Assembly (NCBI GenBank): GCA_946182825.1
Contig: CAMGZH010000004.1
Location: 40,252-104,251, forward strand
Reading direction: 5' to 3'
DNA from: an uncultured Lachnospiraceae bacterium
Lineage (GTDB): Bacteria; Bacillota; Clostridia; Lachnospirales; Lachnospiraceae
DNA length: 64,000 nt
The translations under genes were made by a program, and so were the position numbers. The stretch's first letter is position 1. Every line of letters starts with the position of its first letter. Positions 9,309-18,743 of this stretch are shown here, piece by piece. The notes below the pieces were generated by a model. It had not been told where the DNA came from and did no database searches. It was given only the letters and a program-made list of their open reading frames with translations.

Positions 9309-10982
9309 ATGTCAGACAGTACAGCAGAAATCAAAAGCAGAAACTTTATTGAGGAAGAGATCGACAAGGATCTTGCGGAGGGCGTGTATGACCACGTTGT
9401 AACACGATTCCCGCCGGAGCCGAATGGATTTTTACATATCGGACATGCCAAGTCCATCATTTTGAATTACGGTCTTTCCCAGGAGTACAACGGAGACTTC
9501 CACATGCGTTTCGATGACACCAATCCGACGAAGGAGAAGAGTGAATTCGCAGAGGCGATCCAGAAGGATATTCACTGGCTCGGAGCAAAGTGGGATGAGA
9601 CCAAATATGCCTCCGATTACTTTGAGCAGATGTATGAGTATGCTGTCAAGCTGATCAAGAAGGGCAAGGCATATGCCTCAGATCTGAATGCAGAGCAGAT
9701 TCGTGAGTACCGTGGTACTTTGACAGAACCGGGTAAGAAGGATCCGAATTCCGAACGTCCAATCGAGGAGTCCCTTCAGATCTTTGAGGATATGAGGGCC
9801 GGCAAGTATGAGGACGGTTCCATGGTTATCCGTGCGAAGATCGATGTAAATTCTCCCAACATCAATATGAGAGATCCTATCATTTATCGTGTGGCTCATA
9901 TGAACCATCACCGCCAGGGAGACAAGTGGTGCATCTATCCTATGTACGATTTTGCTCATCCGATCGAGGATGCCCTTGAGGGAATTACACATTCCATCTG
10001 TACTCTGGAGTTTGAGGACCATCGTCCTTTATATGACTGGGTCGTTCGTGAGTGCGAATTTGAGAATCCACCACGTCAGATCGAGTTTGCCAAGCTTTAC
10101 CTTAAGAATGTCGTAACCGGTAAGCGTTACATCAAGAAGCTGGTGGAAGATGGTATTGTAGACGGATGGGACGATCCTCGTCTTGTATCCATTGCGGGAC
10201 TTCGTCGCCGCGGTTACACACCGGAGGCCATTCGCCGCTTTGTGGAGCTTTGCGGCGTCAGCAAGGCAAATTCCACAGCAGAGTATCCGATGCTGGAGTA
10301 CTGCATCCGTGAGGATCTTAAGACAAAGGTTCCACGTGTGATGGCAGTCCTTGATCCGGTTGAGCTTGTGATCGACAACTATCCGGAGAATGAGACGGAG
10401 GAACTAGAGGTTCCGAACAATCTTGAGAACGAAGCTCTTGGAAGCCGTAAGGTCACATTCTCTAAGCATTTATATATTGAGCGCAGTGATTTTATGGAAG
10501 AGCCGGTTAAGAAGTACTTCCGCATGTTCCCGGGGAACGAGGTTCGTCTGATGAATGCCTATTTTGTTACCTGCACCGGTTGCGATAAGGATGAGAACGG
10601 CAATGTCATCCGAATCCACGGAACCTATGATCCTCTGACTCGTGGTGGTAACAGCAACGACGGCCGTAAGGTCAAGGGCACCATTCATTGGGTCAGCAAG
10701 GAAACAGCAATTACAGCTCCTGTTCGTCTCTATGAAAATATTGTAGATGAGGAAAAAGGAGTTTATAATGAGAATGGTGAAGTAAATGTAAATCCAAATT
10801 CTCTTGTTGTAATGAACGATGCGAAGCTTGAGTCATCCCTTCTGGATGTGAAGGCATATGACAGTTTCCAGTTTGTACGCAACGGTTTCTTTACAGTAGA
10901 TAGCAAGGACTCGAAGGACAAGGCACCGGTGTTTAACAGAATCGTATCTCTTAAGAGCTCCTTTAAGCTGCCAAACAATTAA
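9309..10982 (+). CDS. glnS: Glutaminyl-tRNA synthetase
   Basis: Cytosolic class I aminoacyl-tRNA synthetase that charges tRNA-Gln directly. The catalytic domain has [15 protein letters not shown] (the HIGH motif) and the GlnRS/GluRS-type stretch [26 protein letters not shown]. The C-terminal half is the two-barrel anticodon-binding part of GlnRS (for example [14 protein letters not shown]), which separates it from bacterial GluRS. At the KMSKS position it reads VTGKR where E. coli has VMSKR, so the loop keeps only the Lys and Arg. Length (557 residues) is normal. AGAGGAACAGACA precedes the ATG. Many Firmicutes lack glnS and use the Gat amidotransferase route instead. The DUF2225 gene starts 13 bases downstream. 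Confidence 0.95.
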   Translation: MSDSTAEIKSRNFIEEEIDKDLAEGVYDHVVTRFPPEPNGFLHIGHAKSIILNYGLSQEYNGDFHMRFDDTNPTKEKSEFAEAIQKDIHWLGAKWDETKYASDYFEQMYEYAVKLIKKGKAYASDLNAEQIREYRGTLTEPGKKDPNSERPIEESLQIFEDMRAGKYEDGSMVIRAKIDVNSPNINMRDPIIYRVAHMNHHRQGDKWCIYPMYDFAHPIEDALEGITHSICTLEFEDHRPLYDWVVRECEFENPPRQIEFAKLYLKNVVTGKRYIKKLVEDGIVDGWDDPRLVSIAGLRRRGYTPEAIRRFVELCGVSKANSTAEYPMLEYCIREDLKTKVPRVMAVLDPVELVIDNYPENETEELEVPNNLENEALGSRKVTFSKHLYIERSDFMEEPVKKYFRMFPGNEVRLMNAYFVTCTGCDKDENGNVIRIHGTYDPLTRGGNSNDGRKVKGTIHWVSKETAITAPVRLYENIVDEEKGVYNENGEVNVNPNSLVVMNDAKLESSLLDVKAYDSFQFVRNGFFTVDSKDSKDKAPVFNRIVSLKSSFKLPNN

Positions 10983-10995
10983 AAAGGAAGATAGA

Positions 10996-11907
10996 ATGAA
11001 TTTATTATCAGGACTTGAAAAATTTGGTTTGAATGTTAAGGGTGACCTTGATATTACAGATGACGGTAAGAAAAAGACAAAGAACCAGGCGGCAGGCAAA
11101 GCCAGTGCCGCTTCTACTAAGATCGAGGAGAAGGATCTGGTTCTGGAGAAGAGTGTGCAGTGCCCGGTTTGTGATTACAAATTCAAGACACTGACTGCTA
11201 AGAGCAGTAAGGCAAAGCGCTTGGAGCCGGATTCCGATCTGCGCCCGAATTTTGAGGGAATCGATACCTTGAAGTATGAGGTCTGCTCCTGCCCGAATTG
11301 CGGTTATTCCGCAATGAATAAGTTCTTTGAGCATCTGTCCATGTCCCAGATCAAGTGGATTCGTGAGGCAGTAGGAGAGAACTTCAGCCCAGTGGAGGAG
11401 AAGCAGGAAGAGATCTATTCCTATCAGGAGGCTGTGGATCATTATAAGTTAGCACTTGTCTGCGCTATGGCTAAGCATGGAAAGCTTTCCGAGAAGGCTG
11501 TTGTCTGCCTGCGTATCGCATGGCTTCGCAGAGGCGAACTTAAGACGCTGACGGATAAGACACCAGAGGTCGAGGAGAAGCGTAAGCAGTTGACCACGGA
11601 GATGGAGGGCTTCTATCGTCAGGCGTATGAGGGTCTGAAGAAGGCTTTCTCAACAGAGACACCGCCATACTGTGGGATGAACTCCAATACCGTTGAGTAT
11701 CTTCTTGCGAATATGGCATATCATTTCAAGGAGTACGGTGAGGCATCAAAGCTTGTAACAGGATTGCTGGGTAATCCGAATACACCTTCAAGGGTCAAGG
11801 ATCTTTGCAGAGATCTTAAGGAAGAAATCGTGAAAGAGGTTAAGATCGCAAAGGTAAAGGCTGCAAAGGCTGCTGCGGCTAAGGGTCAGACTCCTTCCGC
11901 CAAATAA
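10996..11907 (+). CDS. DUF2225 family protein
   Basis: A 303-residue soluble protein of unknown function. A zinc-binding N-terminal region contains CPVCDYKFKTLT followed about 45 residues later by CSCPNCGYSAM, the cysteine pairs that define the DUF2225 family. The rest is predicted to be helical with a TPR-like character (HYKLALVCAMAKHGKLSEKA, EYLLANMAYHFKEYGEASKL). It ends in a Lys/Ala-rich tail. The ATG follows AAAAAGGAAGATAG only 13 bases after glnS, so the two share a transcript. A long-loop terminator follows. I do not assign a function. Confidence 0.75.
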   Translation: MNLLSGLEKFGLNVKGDLDITDDGKKKTKNQAAGKASAASTKIEEKDLVLEKSVQCPVCDYKFKTLTAKSSKAKRLEPDSDLRPNFEGIDTLKYEVCSCPNCGYSAMNKFFEHLSMSQIKWIREAVGENFSPVEEKQEEIYSYQEAVDHYKLALVCAMAKHGKLSEKAVVCLRIAWLRRGELKTLTDKTPEVEEKRKQLTTEMEGFYRQAYEGLKKAFSTETPPYCGMNSNTVEYLLANMAYHFKEYGEASKLVTGLLGNPNTPSRVKDLCRDLKEEIVKEVKIAKVKAAKAAAAKGQTPSAK

Positions 11908-11955
11908 GGACGGGTATTCTTTTCCTTATTTTTATACAAAAAAGTAACAAAAAAC

Positions 11956-12005
11956 AAAGCAACCTTGTATAATATGGCGAAATGCCGGATGCAGGTTGCT
12001 TTTTT
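11956..12005 (+). terminator. Terminator after the DUF2225 gene
   Basis: AAAGCAACC pairs with GGTTGCTTT, with a 29-base loop and a T-run of seven. The loop contains TATAAT (11968-11973) without a clear -35 box. Confidence 0.6.
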
Positions 12006-12100
12006 GATTCAATTAAACTATTATATTTCCTAGAAACACAAATGTCCGTCAGGCGTGGACAGTTGTGGGATAAGGAAAAAGAAAAGAGTAGGAGAATATC

Positions 12101-13192
12101 ATGAGCGAGAAGTTAAGAGTAGGTATCCTTGGTGGTACCGGAATGGTAGGTCAGCGTTTTATCTCATTATTAGAGAATCACCCTTGGTTTGAGGTTACTG
12201 AGATCGCAGCCAGCCCAAGAAGTGCAGGAAAGCGCTATGAAGAGTGCGTAGAGGGTCGTTGGAAGATGGATACTCCGATTCCTGCCGCTGTTAAGGACAT
12301 CGTTGTTAAGAACGTGAACGAGGTGGAAGAGGTTGCTAAGGATGTTGACTTCGTTTTCTCTGCTGTTGATATGACAAAGGAAGAGATCAAGAAGATCGAG
12401 GAAGAGTACGCTAAGACAGAGACTCCGGTTGTTTCCAACAACAGCGCACATCGTTGGACAAAGGATGTTCCAATGGTTGTACCTGAGATCAATCCTGAGC
12501 ACTTCGAGGTTATCGAGTCTCAGAAGAAGCGTCTTGGTACAACACGCGGATTCGTTGCAGTTAAGCCAAACTGCTCCATCCAGTCTTATGCGCCGGTTCT
12601 TACAGCATGGAAGGAATTTGAGCCATATGAGGTAGTTGTTTCCACATACCAGGCGATCTCCGGAGCAGGTAAGACCTTTAAGGATTGGCCTGAGATGAAT
12701 GCCAACATCATTCCTTTCATCGGTGGTGAGGAAGAGAAGTCTGAGAAGGAGCCTCTTCGTATTTGGGGTAAGGTCGTTGGTGATGAGATCGTTCCTGCAA
12801 GCTCTGATGAGATCAAGATCACTTCTCAGTGTATTCGTGTACCGATCTTAAACGGTCATACAGCGACTGTTTTCGTTAAGTTCAGAAAGCAGCCGACCAA
12901 GGAGCAGCTCATTAAGGCTATGACAAGCTTCTCCGGACTTCCACAGGAACTTGAGCTTCCAAGTGCTCCGAAGCAGTTCATTCAGTACCTTGAGGAGGAC
13001 AACCGTCCACAGGTACAGCTGGATGTAAACTATGAGAATGGAATGGGAATCTCTGTTGGTCGTCTTCGTGAGGATAGCATCTATGACTGGAAGTTCGTAG
13101 GTCTTTCTCATAACACCGTTCGTGGTGCAGCCGGTGGAGCAGTGCTTTGCGCAGAGCTTCTTAAGGCTAAGGGATATATCACAAAGAAATAA
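12101..13192 (+). CDS. asd: Aspartate-semialdehyde dehydrogenase, archaeal/fungal type
   Basis: NADP-dependent enzyme that reduces aspartyl phosphate to aspartate semialdehyde, the branch point to lysine/diaminopimelate, threonine and methionine. The N-terminal Rossmann fold begins VGILGGTGMVGQRFISLL. The catalytic Cys sits in KPNCSIQS, and the substrate-binding His in PILNGHTATVFVKFRK. The N-terminal stretch ENHPWFEVTEIAASPRSAGK and the length of 363 residues fit the archaeal/fungal branch better than the E. coli or Bacillus enzymes. The ATG follows TAGGAG. It stands alone between two terminators. I found no lysine riboswitch in the roughly 95-base leader. It works with metA (45.3 kb) in the methionine branch. 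Confidence 0.93.
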   Translation: MSEKLRVGILGGTGMVGQRFISLLENHPWFEVTEIAASPRSAGKRYEECVEGRWKMDTPIPAAVKDIVVKNVNEVEEVAKDVDFVFSAVDMTKEEIKKIEEEYAKTETPVVSNNSAHRWTKDVPMVVPEINPEHFEVIESQKKRLGTTRGFVAVKPNCSIQSYAPVLTAWKEFEPYEVVVSTYQAISGAGKTFKDWPEMNANIIPFIGGEEEKSEKEPLRIWGKVVGDEIVPASSDEIKITSQCIRVPILNGHTATVFVKFRKQPTKEQLIKAMTSFSGLPQELELPSAPKQFIQYLEEDNRPQVQLDVNYENGMGISVGRLREDSIYDWKFVGLSHNTVRGAAGGAVLCAELLKAKGYITKK

Positions 13193-13202
13193 TGGCATGT
13201 CT

Positions 13203-13263
13203 GCTCACCGATTCGGATGGCGCGTTGTTGTTTATGCGCCTGCCCGGTCGGTGGGCTTTTTTT
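13203..13263 (+). terminator. Terminator after asd
   Basis: GCTCACCGA and TCGGTGGGC form the outer stem, GGCGC and GCGCC an inner stem, and seven T follow. A TATAAT at 13279-13284, probably the pepT -10 box, comes 15 bases later. Confidence 0.8.
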
Positions 13264-13322
13264 ATTATTTAAAATGTGTATAATAGTAGAGTGAGTCTAG
13301 AATGATTGAAAGGACGTGTAAT

Positions 13323-14537
13323 ATGAACGTTAGAGACAGATTCTTAAAGTATATTTCAATTTTTACCACATCGGATGAGACCACCGGTACCACACCAAGT
13401 ACCCCTCGTCAGTTTGATCTTGGACGGCTGCTTTGCCAGGAGCTTAAGGAGATCGGTCTTGAGGATGTGGTGTTGACAGATACATGCTATGTATACGGCC
13501 GTATTCCGGCCAGCAAGGGCTGCGAGGGTGTGAAGCCCATTGCCCTGATCTCCCATATGGATACAGCACCTGATTTTTCCGGAGAGAATGTGAAGCCTCA
13601 GATCATCGAGAATTATGATGGAGGGGATGTGACCCTTGGTGACAGTGGTAAGATCCTTTCTGTTTCGGATTTTCCGGAGCTTCCTTCCTTAAAGGGCAGA
13701 ACACTGATCACCACCGATGGAACCACACTCCTTGGTGCGGATGATAAGGCCGGCGTTGCGGCTATCGTTACAGCGGCAGAGGCAATGATCCATTCCGATG
13801 AGGCACATGGTGAGATCTGGATCTGCTTTACGCCGGATGAAGAGATTGGAGAAGGTCCGGATCATTTTGAGCTTGACCGTATCAATGCGGCTTTTGGATA
13901 CACGGTAGACGGTGGCTACGAGGGTGAGATCGCCTATGAGAATTTCAATGCATCCTCTGCCCATATCACCATTCATGGTGTGAACGTACATCCGGGTGAG
14001 GCAAAGGATCTTATGGTGAATGCAGGCCTGATCGCAACAAAGCTTGCGGCATCTCTTCCGGATGACCAGACACCGGCGGCAACAGAAGAATATGAGGGCT
14101 TTTACCATCTCATCGAGATGGAGGGAAATGTGGAGAAGGCAAAGCTTTCCTACATTCTGCGTGATCATGACGCGGACAAGTTAAAAGAAAAGGAAGCACA
14201 CCTGACGGAGCTTGTGGCAAAGGTGAATGAGACCTATGGAGAGAAGACGGCTGAAATTGAGATCTCTCATTCCTACGACAATATGATCTCTGTTGTAAAG
14301 GATCATATGGAGATCGTTCATCTGGCAGAGGATGCGATCCGTTCCCAGGGAATCGAGCCGGTTTCCGAGCCGATCCGTGGAGGAACAGACGGTGCACAGC
14401 TGACATTCAAGGGTCTTCCATGCCCGAACCTTGGAACCGGTGGATATGCCTTCCATGGTCCGTTTGAGCACGTGACAGTGGAAGCCATGGAGACTGTGGT
14501 TGAGATCCTTAAGTATATTATGACGCATGCAGGGTAA
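13323..14537 (+). CDS. pepT: Peptidase T (tripeptide aminopeptidase)
   Basis: Cytosolic M20-family zinc peptidase that removes the N-terminal residue from tripeptides. The metal site is complete: ISHMDTAPDFSGENV (His and Asp), LGADDKAG (bridging Asp), TPDEEIGEGPDHF (Glu pair), a TVDGG Asp, and GPFEHV (His) near the C-terminus. The dimerisation/lid domain between carries INVHPGEAK-like sequence. The track starts at 13302, but the ATG at 13323 has GAAAGGA eight bases upstream and gives the family-typical N-terminus MNVRDRFLKYI, so 404 residues. It is the first gene of a cluster that continues through the M18 aminopeptidase at 20036. Confidence 0.93.
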   Translation: MNVRDRFLKYISIFTTSDETTGTTPSTPRQFDLGRLLCQELKEIGLEDVVLTDTCYVYGRIPASKGCEGVKPIALISHMDTAPDFSGENVKPQIIENYDGGDVTLGDSGKILSVSDFPELPSLKGRTLITTDGTTLLGADDKAGVAAIVTAAEAMIHSDEAHGEIWICFTPDEEIGEGPDHFELDRINAAFGYTVDGGYEGEIAYENFNASSAHITIHGVNVHPGEAKDLMVNAGLIATKLAASLPDDQTPAATEEYEGFYHLIEMEGNVEKAKLSYILRDHDADKLKEKEAHLTELVAKVNETYGEKTAEIEISHSYDNMISVVKDHMEIVHLAEDAIRSQGIEPVSEPIRGGTDGAQLTFKGLPCPNLGTGGYAFHGPFEHVTVEAMETVVEILKYIMTHAG

Positions 14538-14575
14538 GCGATCGGTAGATTCAGTGCAGGATAAGGGAAAGACGT

Positions 14576-15940
14576 ATGGAGAGAAGACAGGCTGATAAGC
14601 AGTTTTTACAGAAGGTGTATGAGGAGAGCGGAAATGCTGCTGTTCTGATGATAGCATCTGCAAACAGTGAGAGGGAAAGCCTTCTTGAGAGCTTTTTAAA
14701 GGATAAAAAGTTTTTTTACTATGATTGTGATTATGCATCCGCAAATCTTCAGCTTGCTCTTTTGCAAAAGCAGGTCAGTCTGCAGTGCGACCAGCGGCTT
14801 TCCCATAATACCTATGATGAATGTTTCTCAAGGATCCGAAGCGGTGATGCCAGCAAGCTGGTGGTGGTGTTAGACCATGTGGAGCGGGTCGGCAAGAAGA
14901 ATACCCTGTTTTTCGAGGCGGTTGCAAAGCTCCGTAAAAAACAGCTGTATCCAGGGCCGGTTCTGATCCTGCTTTTGACATCGACGTTGACCTGGAATCA
15001 TAAGGATCTGAAGGAGCAGTTGGGAGAGAAGCTTTTTGGCTGTATCGACCATCGACTGCAGGTGGCGGACATCAGTTTTCTTGATCTTGTCCGCTGTCTG
15101 AAAGATTATTCGGTGAAGGATTCCGTTCAGACCTACGGTGTGATCGGTGGAATCCCGGAGTATGTCAGCTGCTGGAATGCCGGGCTCACATTTAAGGAAA
15201 ATGTCTGCTGGCAGATCCTTTCTCCTACGGGAAGACTCTTCCATGCGGCAGAGCTTGCCATCGCCCGGGAACTTCGTGAACCGGAGGTATACAATACCAT
15301 TCTGTACGCTATGGCCTCCGGCAGGGAGAAGTTAAATGATATTTATGAGGCCACCGGTTATTCCAGACCGAAGATCAGTGTTTATCTGAAGAATCTTGCG
15401 GCCTTTGATGTGGTGGAGAAGGTGATCTCCTTCGATGCCGGCGGATGGGATAACGCCAAGAAGGGTGTGTACCGGATCAAGAATAATTTCCTTGCGTTTT
15501 ATTATCATTTTATCTATTCCAACCGTTCAGCACTGTTTCAGATGAGCAGTGAAGCCTTTTACGACACCTACATCCAGCCCGGGCTTGCGGACTATATGCA
15601 AAGAGCCTTTGTGGATGTGTGCCGGGAGTATCTTTCTCTTTTGAACAAGATGGGAAAGCTGCCCCTTTCCATTACGAAAATGGGAACCTGGGTTGGAAAA
15701 GAAGGAACCGTGGATCTTGTGGGAGAAAACGATATCCGTGAGTATGTTGCAGCGATCTGTAACTGGCATATGGATGCCATCTCCATGCAGGATTATGAGA
15801 ATTTACAGAAGAATCTAAAGCTGGCCTGCATTAAGACCAAGGTGGTCTACCTGTTTTCAGCTACCAGCTTTACAGAAGATCTAAAGGCACTGGCAGAAGA
15901 GGATCCTTCCATCGTGCTTGTGGATATGAGGTCATTATAA
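14576..15940 (+). CDS. Degenerate archaeal-type AAA ATPase / DUF234-like protein
   Basis: A 454-residue protein with the architecture of the archaeal-type ATPase family: an N-terminal NTPase-like domain, a winged-helix segment (EKLNDIYEATGYSRPKISVY) and a C-terminal DUF234/PD-(D/E)xK-like domain. The nucleotide motifs look broken. The P-loop position reads ASANSERESLL where intact members have GRRRVGKTELL, and the Walker B strand is VVVLDHV with His in place of Glu. The C-terminal nuclease core keeps GTVDLV, but the E-x-K element reads AAICNWH. ATP hydrolysis and cleavage are therefore doubtful. The start follows AAGGGAAAG. Its TAA overlaps the topB ATG (TAATG), so translation of the two is coupled. 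Function unknown. Confidence 0.6.
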   Translation: MERRQADKQFLQKVYEESGNAAVLMIASANSERESLLESFLKDKKFFYYDCDYASANLQLALLQKQVSLQCDQRLSHNTYDECFSRIRSGDASKLVVVLDHVERVGKKNTLFFEAVAKLRKKQLYPGPVLILLLTSTLTWNHKDLKEQLGEKLFGCIDHRLQVADISFLDLVRCLKDYSVKDSVQTYGVIGGIPEYVSCWNAGLTFKENVCWQILSPTGRLFHAAELAIARELREPEVYNTILYAMASGREKLNDIYEATGYSRPKISVYLKNLAAFDVVEKVISFDAGGWDNAKKGVYRIKNNFLAFYYHFIYSNRSALFQMSSEAFYDTYIQPGLADYMQRAFVDVCREYLSLLNKMGKLPLSITKMGTWVGKEGTVDLVGENDIREYVAAICNWHMDAISMQDYENLQKNLKLACIKTKVVYLFSATSFTEDLKALAEEDPSIVLVDMRSL

Positions 15941-18018
15941 TGGGAAAATCGCTGTTTATTGCAGAGAAACCTATGGTAGCACGTGCGTTTGCCGAGGTTT
16001 TTGATGAAAAACTGACAAAGCATGACGGCTATATGGAGGGAGATCATATTGTTGTCACCTGGTGTGTGGGACATCTTGTTACAATGAGCTATCCGGAAGT
16101 CTACGATGAAAGCCTGAAACGCTGGAGACTGGATACCCTTCCTTTCATTCCGGATACCTTCAAATACGAAGTGATCCATGGTGTGAAAAAGCAGTTTGAT
16201 ATTGTAAAACGTCTTTTAAACCGTGAGGATGTCAGCCGGATCTATGTCTGCACCGATTCGGGACGAGAGGGAGAATATATCTATCGTCTGGTCCGTCAGG
16301 AGGCTGGTGTTCATGACAAGGATGAGCGACGAGTCTGGATCGATTCACAGACTGAGGATGAAATTAAAAGAGGAATTAAGGAAGCAAAGCCTTTATGCGA
16401 GTACGATCATCTTTCCGATGCAGCGTATTTAAGAGCCAAAGAGGATTATTTAATGGGAATCAATTTCTCCCGGCTTTTGACCCTTAAGTACGGAAATGAT
16501 ATGGCAGCTTTTTTAAATGAAAAGCATTGCGTGGTTTCAGTGGGACGTGTGATGACCTGTGTTCTTGGAATGGTCGTACGAAGAGAAATTGAGATCCGGC
16601 AGTTCGTCAAGACTCCCTTTTACCGCGTTCTATGTGATTCGACCATGACAGAGGAGGGGGAGAGCCTTTCTTTGGAGTGGAAGAGTGTTAAGGGAAGCGC
16701 TTATGAGAATTCTCCTCTTCTATACAAGGAAAACGGCTTTAAGGAAAAGATATCGGCCATGGAGCTGATCAAGCTTGTTTCCGGGAATCCTCAGGCCGTA
16801 CTTGACGGGGAGGATAAGATGCCGGTGGAACTTTCTCTTACGGTTGCCTCGGCAGAACGCAAGCAGGAAAAAAAGAATCCACCGCTGTTATATAACCTTG
16901 CGGAGATTCAGAATGATGCGTCGAAGTTTTTCAAGATATCCCCGGATCAGACTCTTAACATCATTCAGTCTCTTTACGAGAAAAAGCTTGTGACGTATCC
17001 GCGAACCGATGCCAGGGTCCTTTCCAGTGCCATTGCGAAGGAGATCACCAAGAACATCCGTGGTCTTATGAATATTCCCGGTCTGAAGCCCTTTGCGGAA
17101 GATATTCTTGAAAAGGAACGGTTTAAGGGGATTGAAAAGAGCCGATATACGGATGACAAGAAGATCACCGACCACTATGCCATTATTCCCACCGGGCAGG
17201 GCTTTGGTGCGTTAAACAGTCTGGATGCAACGTCGATGCATGTGTATGAGGCCATCTGCCGACGGTTTCTGGCGATCTTTTATCCTCCGGCCATCTATCA
17301 GAAGCTTTCCATCGATGCTATGGCAGGGCAGGAGCATTTCTTTGCCAATGACAAGTATCTGAAAGACGCAGGCTATCTTGCAGTGATGAATTACTCCTTC
17401 CTTAAGAAAAAGAAGGAAGACGAAACAAGTGATGCCATGCGGGAAGCCCTTGGCAATGTGAAAAAGGGAACGGTACTTTCCGCAAAGACCCTATACATCA
17501 AAGAAGGTGAGACATCCCCACCGAAGCGTTATACCTCTGGTTCTATGATTCTTGCCATGGAGAATGCGGGATCTCTGATCGAAGATGAAGAACTGCGGGA
17601 GCAGATCAAAAGTAACGGAATCGGTACTTCGGCGACCCGGGCCGGAATTCTGGAAAAGCTTGTTAAGATCCGATATCTTTCCCTGAATCAGAAGACCCAG
17701 GTCATTACCCCGACCCTGACTGGCGAAATGGTGTACTATGTGGTTGGTTACTCGGTTCGTTCAATGTTAAATGCAGCTTTAACAGCTAGCTGGGAGAAAG
17801 GATTGGGACAGGTTGCGGAAGGTGAGATCGACGAAGATGATTACATGAAGAAGCTGACGGCCTTTATCACAAGCAATACCCAGAAGGTTAAGGGTGTTTA
17901 CAACCGACAGCAGCTGATGCAGTGTTTTCAGTACGCTAGCCAGTTCTATAAGAAGGGCTCTTACGGCGGAATCAAAAAGGAAAAAGCCAAAAATAGTAAG
18001 AAAAAAGCCAATAATTAA
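15940..18018 (+). CDS. topB: DNA topoisomerase III
   Basis: Type IA topoisomerase that nicks and passes single DNA strands, mainly to decatenate replication and recombination intermediates. The Toprim domain begins KSLFIAEKPMVARAFAEVF and has TDSGREGEYIYRLV with the metal-binding acidic residues. The active-site Tyr is in KKLVTYPRTDARVLSS. The C-terminal domain includes SNGIGTSATRAGILEKL and the tail is very basic (KKEKAKNSKKKANN). At 692 residues the length is normal for TopB of Firmicutes; no zinc fingers, as expected for TopB rather than TopA. It is coupled to the preceding ATPase-like gene by a 1-base overlap, and the acyltransferase-like gene follows 26 bases later. Confidence 0.94.
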   Translation: MGKSLFIAEKPMVARAFAEVFDEKLTKHDGYMEGDHIVVTWCVGHLVTMSYPEVYDESLKRWRLDTLPFIPDTFKYEVIHGVKKQFDIVKRLLNREDVSRIYVCTDSGREGEYIYRLVRQEAGVHDKDERRVWIDSQTEDEIKRGIKEAKPLCEYDHLSDAAYLRAKEDYLMGINFSRLLTLKYGNDMAAFLNEKHCVVSVGRVMTCVLGMVVRREIEIRQFVKTPFYRVLCDSTMTEEGESLSLEWKSVKGSAYENSPLLYKENGFKEKISAMELIKLVSGNPQAVLDGEDKMPVELSLTVASAERKQEKKNPPLLYNLAEIQNDASKFFKISPDQTLNIIQSLYEKKLVTYPRTDARVLSSAIAKEITKNIRGLMNIPGLKPFAEDILEKERFKGIEKSRYTDDKKITDHYAIIPTGQGFGALNSLDATSMHVYEAICRRFLAIFYPPAIYQKLSIDAMAGQEHFFANDKYLKDAGYLAVMNYSFLKKKKEDETSDAMREALGNVKKGTVLSAKTLYIKEGETSPPKRYTSGSMILAMENAGSLIEDEELREQIKSNGIGTSATRAGILEKLVKIRYLSLNQKTQVITPTLTGEMVYYVVGYSVRSMLNAALTASWEKGLGQVAEGEIDEDDYMKKLTAFITSNTQKVKGVYNRQQLMQCFQYASQFYKKGSYGGIKKEKAKNSKKKANN

Positions 18019-18044
18019 AAGCAAAGTTAATAAGGAGAAGGAAA

Positions 18045-18716
18045 ATGGAATGCACAATTGCGAACATGTATGACTTGAAGGAGACCATTGCAGCAGAACT
18101 CTTTGATGGCAAGACCTATCCTTGGGAAGTGTTGCCGGAGATCGGTGACTTTATTAAGAAGCTTGGTCCTACACTTGATCCGGAGGTCTTTGAGCAGAGG
18201 GGAGAGGATATCTGGGTAGCAAAAGATGTTAAGATCTATCCTACCGCAACTCTGACCGGTCCATTGATCATCGATGAGGGAACCGAGGTTCGCCCGGGGG
18301 CTTTCATCCGTGGCAAGGCTATCATCGGTAAGAACTGCGTGGTGGGGAATTCCACAGAGATCAAAAATGATGTGATCTTTAACAATGTTCAGGTGCCGCA
18401 TTACAACTATGTGGGAGATTCTGTGCTTGGCTTCCATTCTCATATGGGTGCAGGTTCTATTACGTCTAACGTCAAGAGTGATAAGACCCTTGTTGTTGTA
18501 AAAGATAGGAACGGCGAGGAAATTGAAACAGGATATAAGAAATTTGGTGCCATGCTGGGGGACTATGTCGAGGTGGGATGTAACTCTGTGTTAAATCCTG
18601 GAACCGTAATCGGCGCTCACAGCAATGTTTATCCGTTATCCATGGTTCGCGGTGTGATCCCTGCAAATTCCATTGTCAAGAATAGAGCGGCACAGGAGAT
18701 CGTCCGTAAGGACTGA
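18045..18716 (+). CDS. Left-handed beta-helix (hexapeptide) acyltransferase, GlmU C-terminal-like
   Basis: A 223-residue protein whose centre is a run of hexapeptide repeats (IYPTATLTGPLIIDEG, VRPGAFIRGKAIIG, YVEVGCNSVLNPGTVIG), the left-handed beta-helix fold of sugar and amino-acid acyltransferases. The stretch HYNYVGDSVLGFHSHMGAGS resembles the acetyltransferase active site of GlmU. The nucleotidyltransferase domain of GlmU is absent and is replaced by a short N-terminal helical segment. Lachnospiraceae homologues are usually called UDP-N-acetylglucosamine pyrophosphorylase-related; acceptor and donor are not established. The ATG follows AAGGAGAAGGAAA, 26 bases after topB, inside the pepT-topB cluster. 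Confidence 0.72.
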   Translation: MECTIANMYDLKETIAAELFDGKTYPWEVLPEIGDFIKKLGPTLDPEVFEQRGEDIWVAKDVKIYPTATLTGPLIIDEGTEVRPGAFIRGKAIIGKNCVVGNSTEIKNDVIFNNVQVPHYNYVGDSVLGFHSHMGAGSITSNVKSDKTLVVVKDRNGEEIETGYKKFGAMLGDYVEVGCNSVLNPGTVIGAHSNVYPLSMVRGVIPANSIVKNRAAQEIVRKD

Positions 18717-18743
18717 TAACAGAGGAACCGGAAGGAAACACAA

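Noticed and set aside
11968-11973. TATAAT as the asd promoter
   Set aside because: It lies inside a terminator loop with no -35 partner; starts here would still read through the T-run. Left as unresolved, not as a feature.
12006-12100. Lysine riboswitch before asd
   Set aside because: About 95 bases with one small TGTCC/GGACA hairpin; the lysine element needs roughly 170 bases with conserved junctions.
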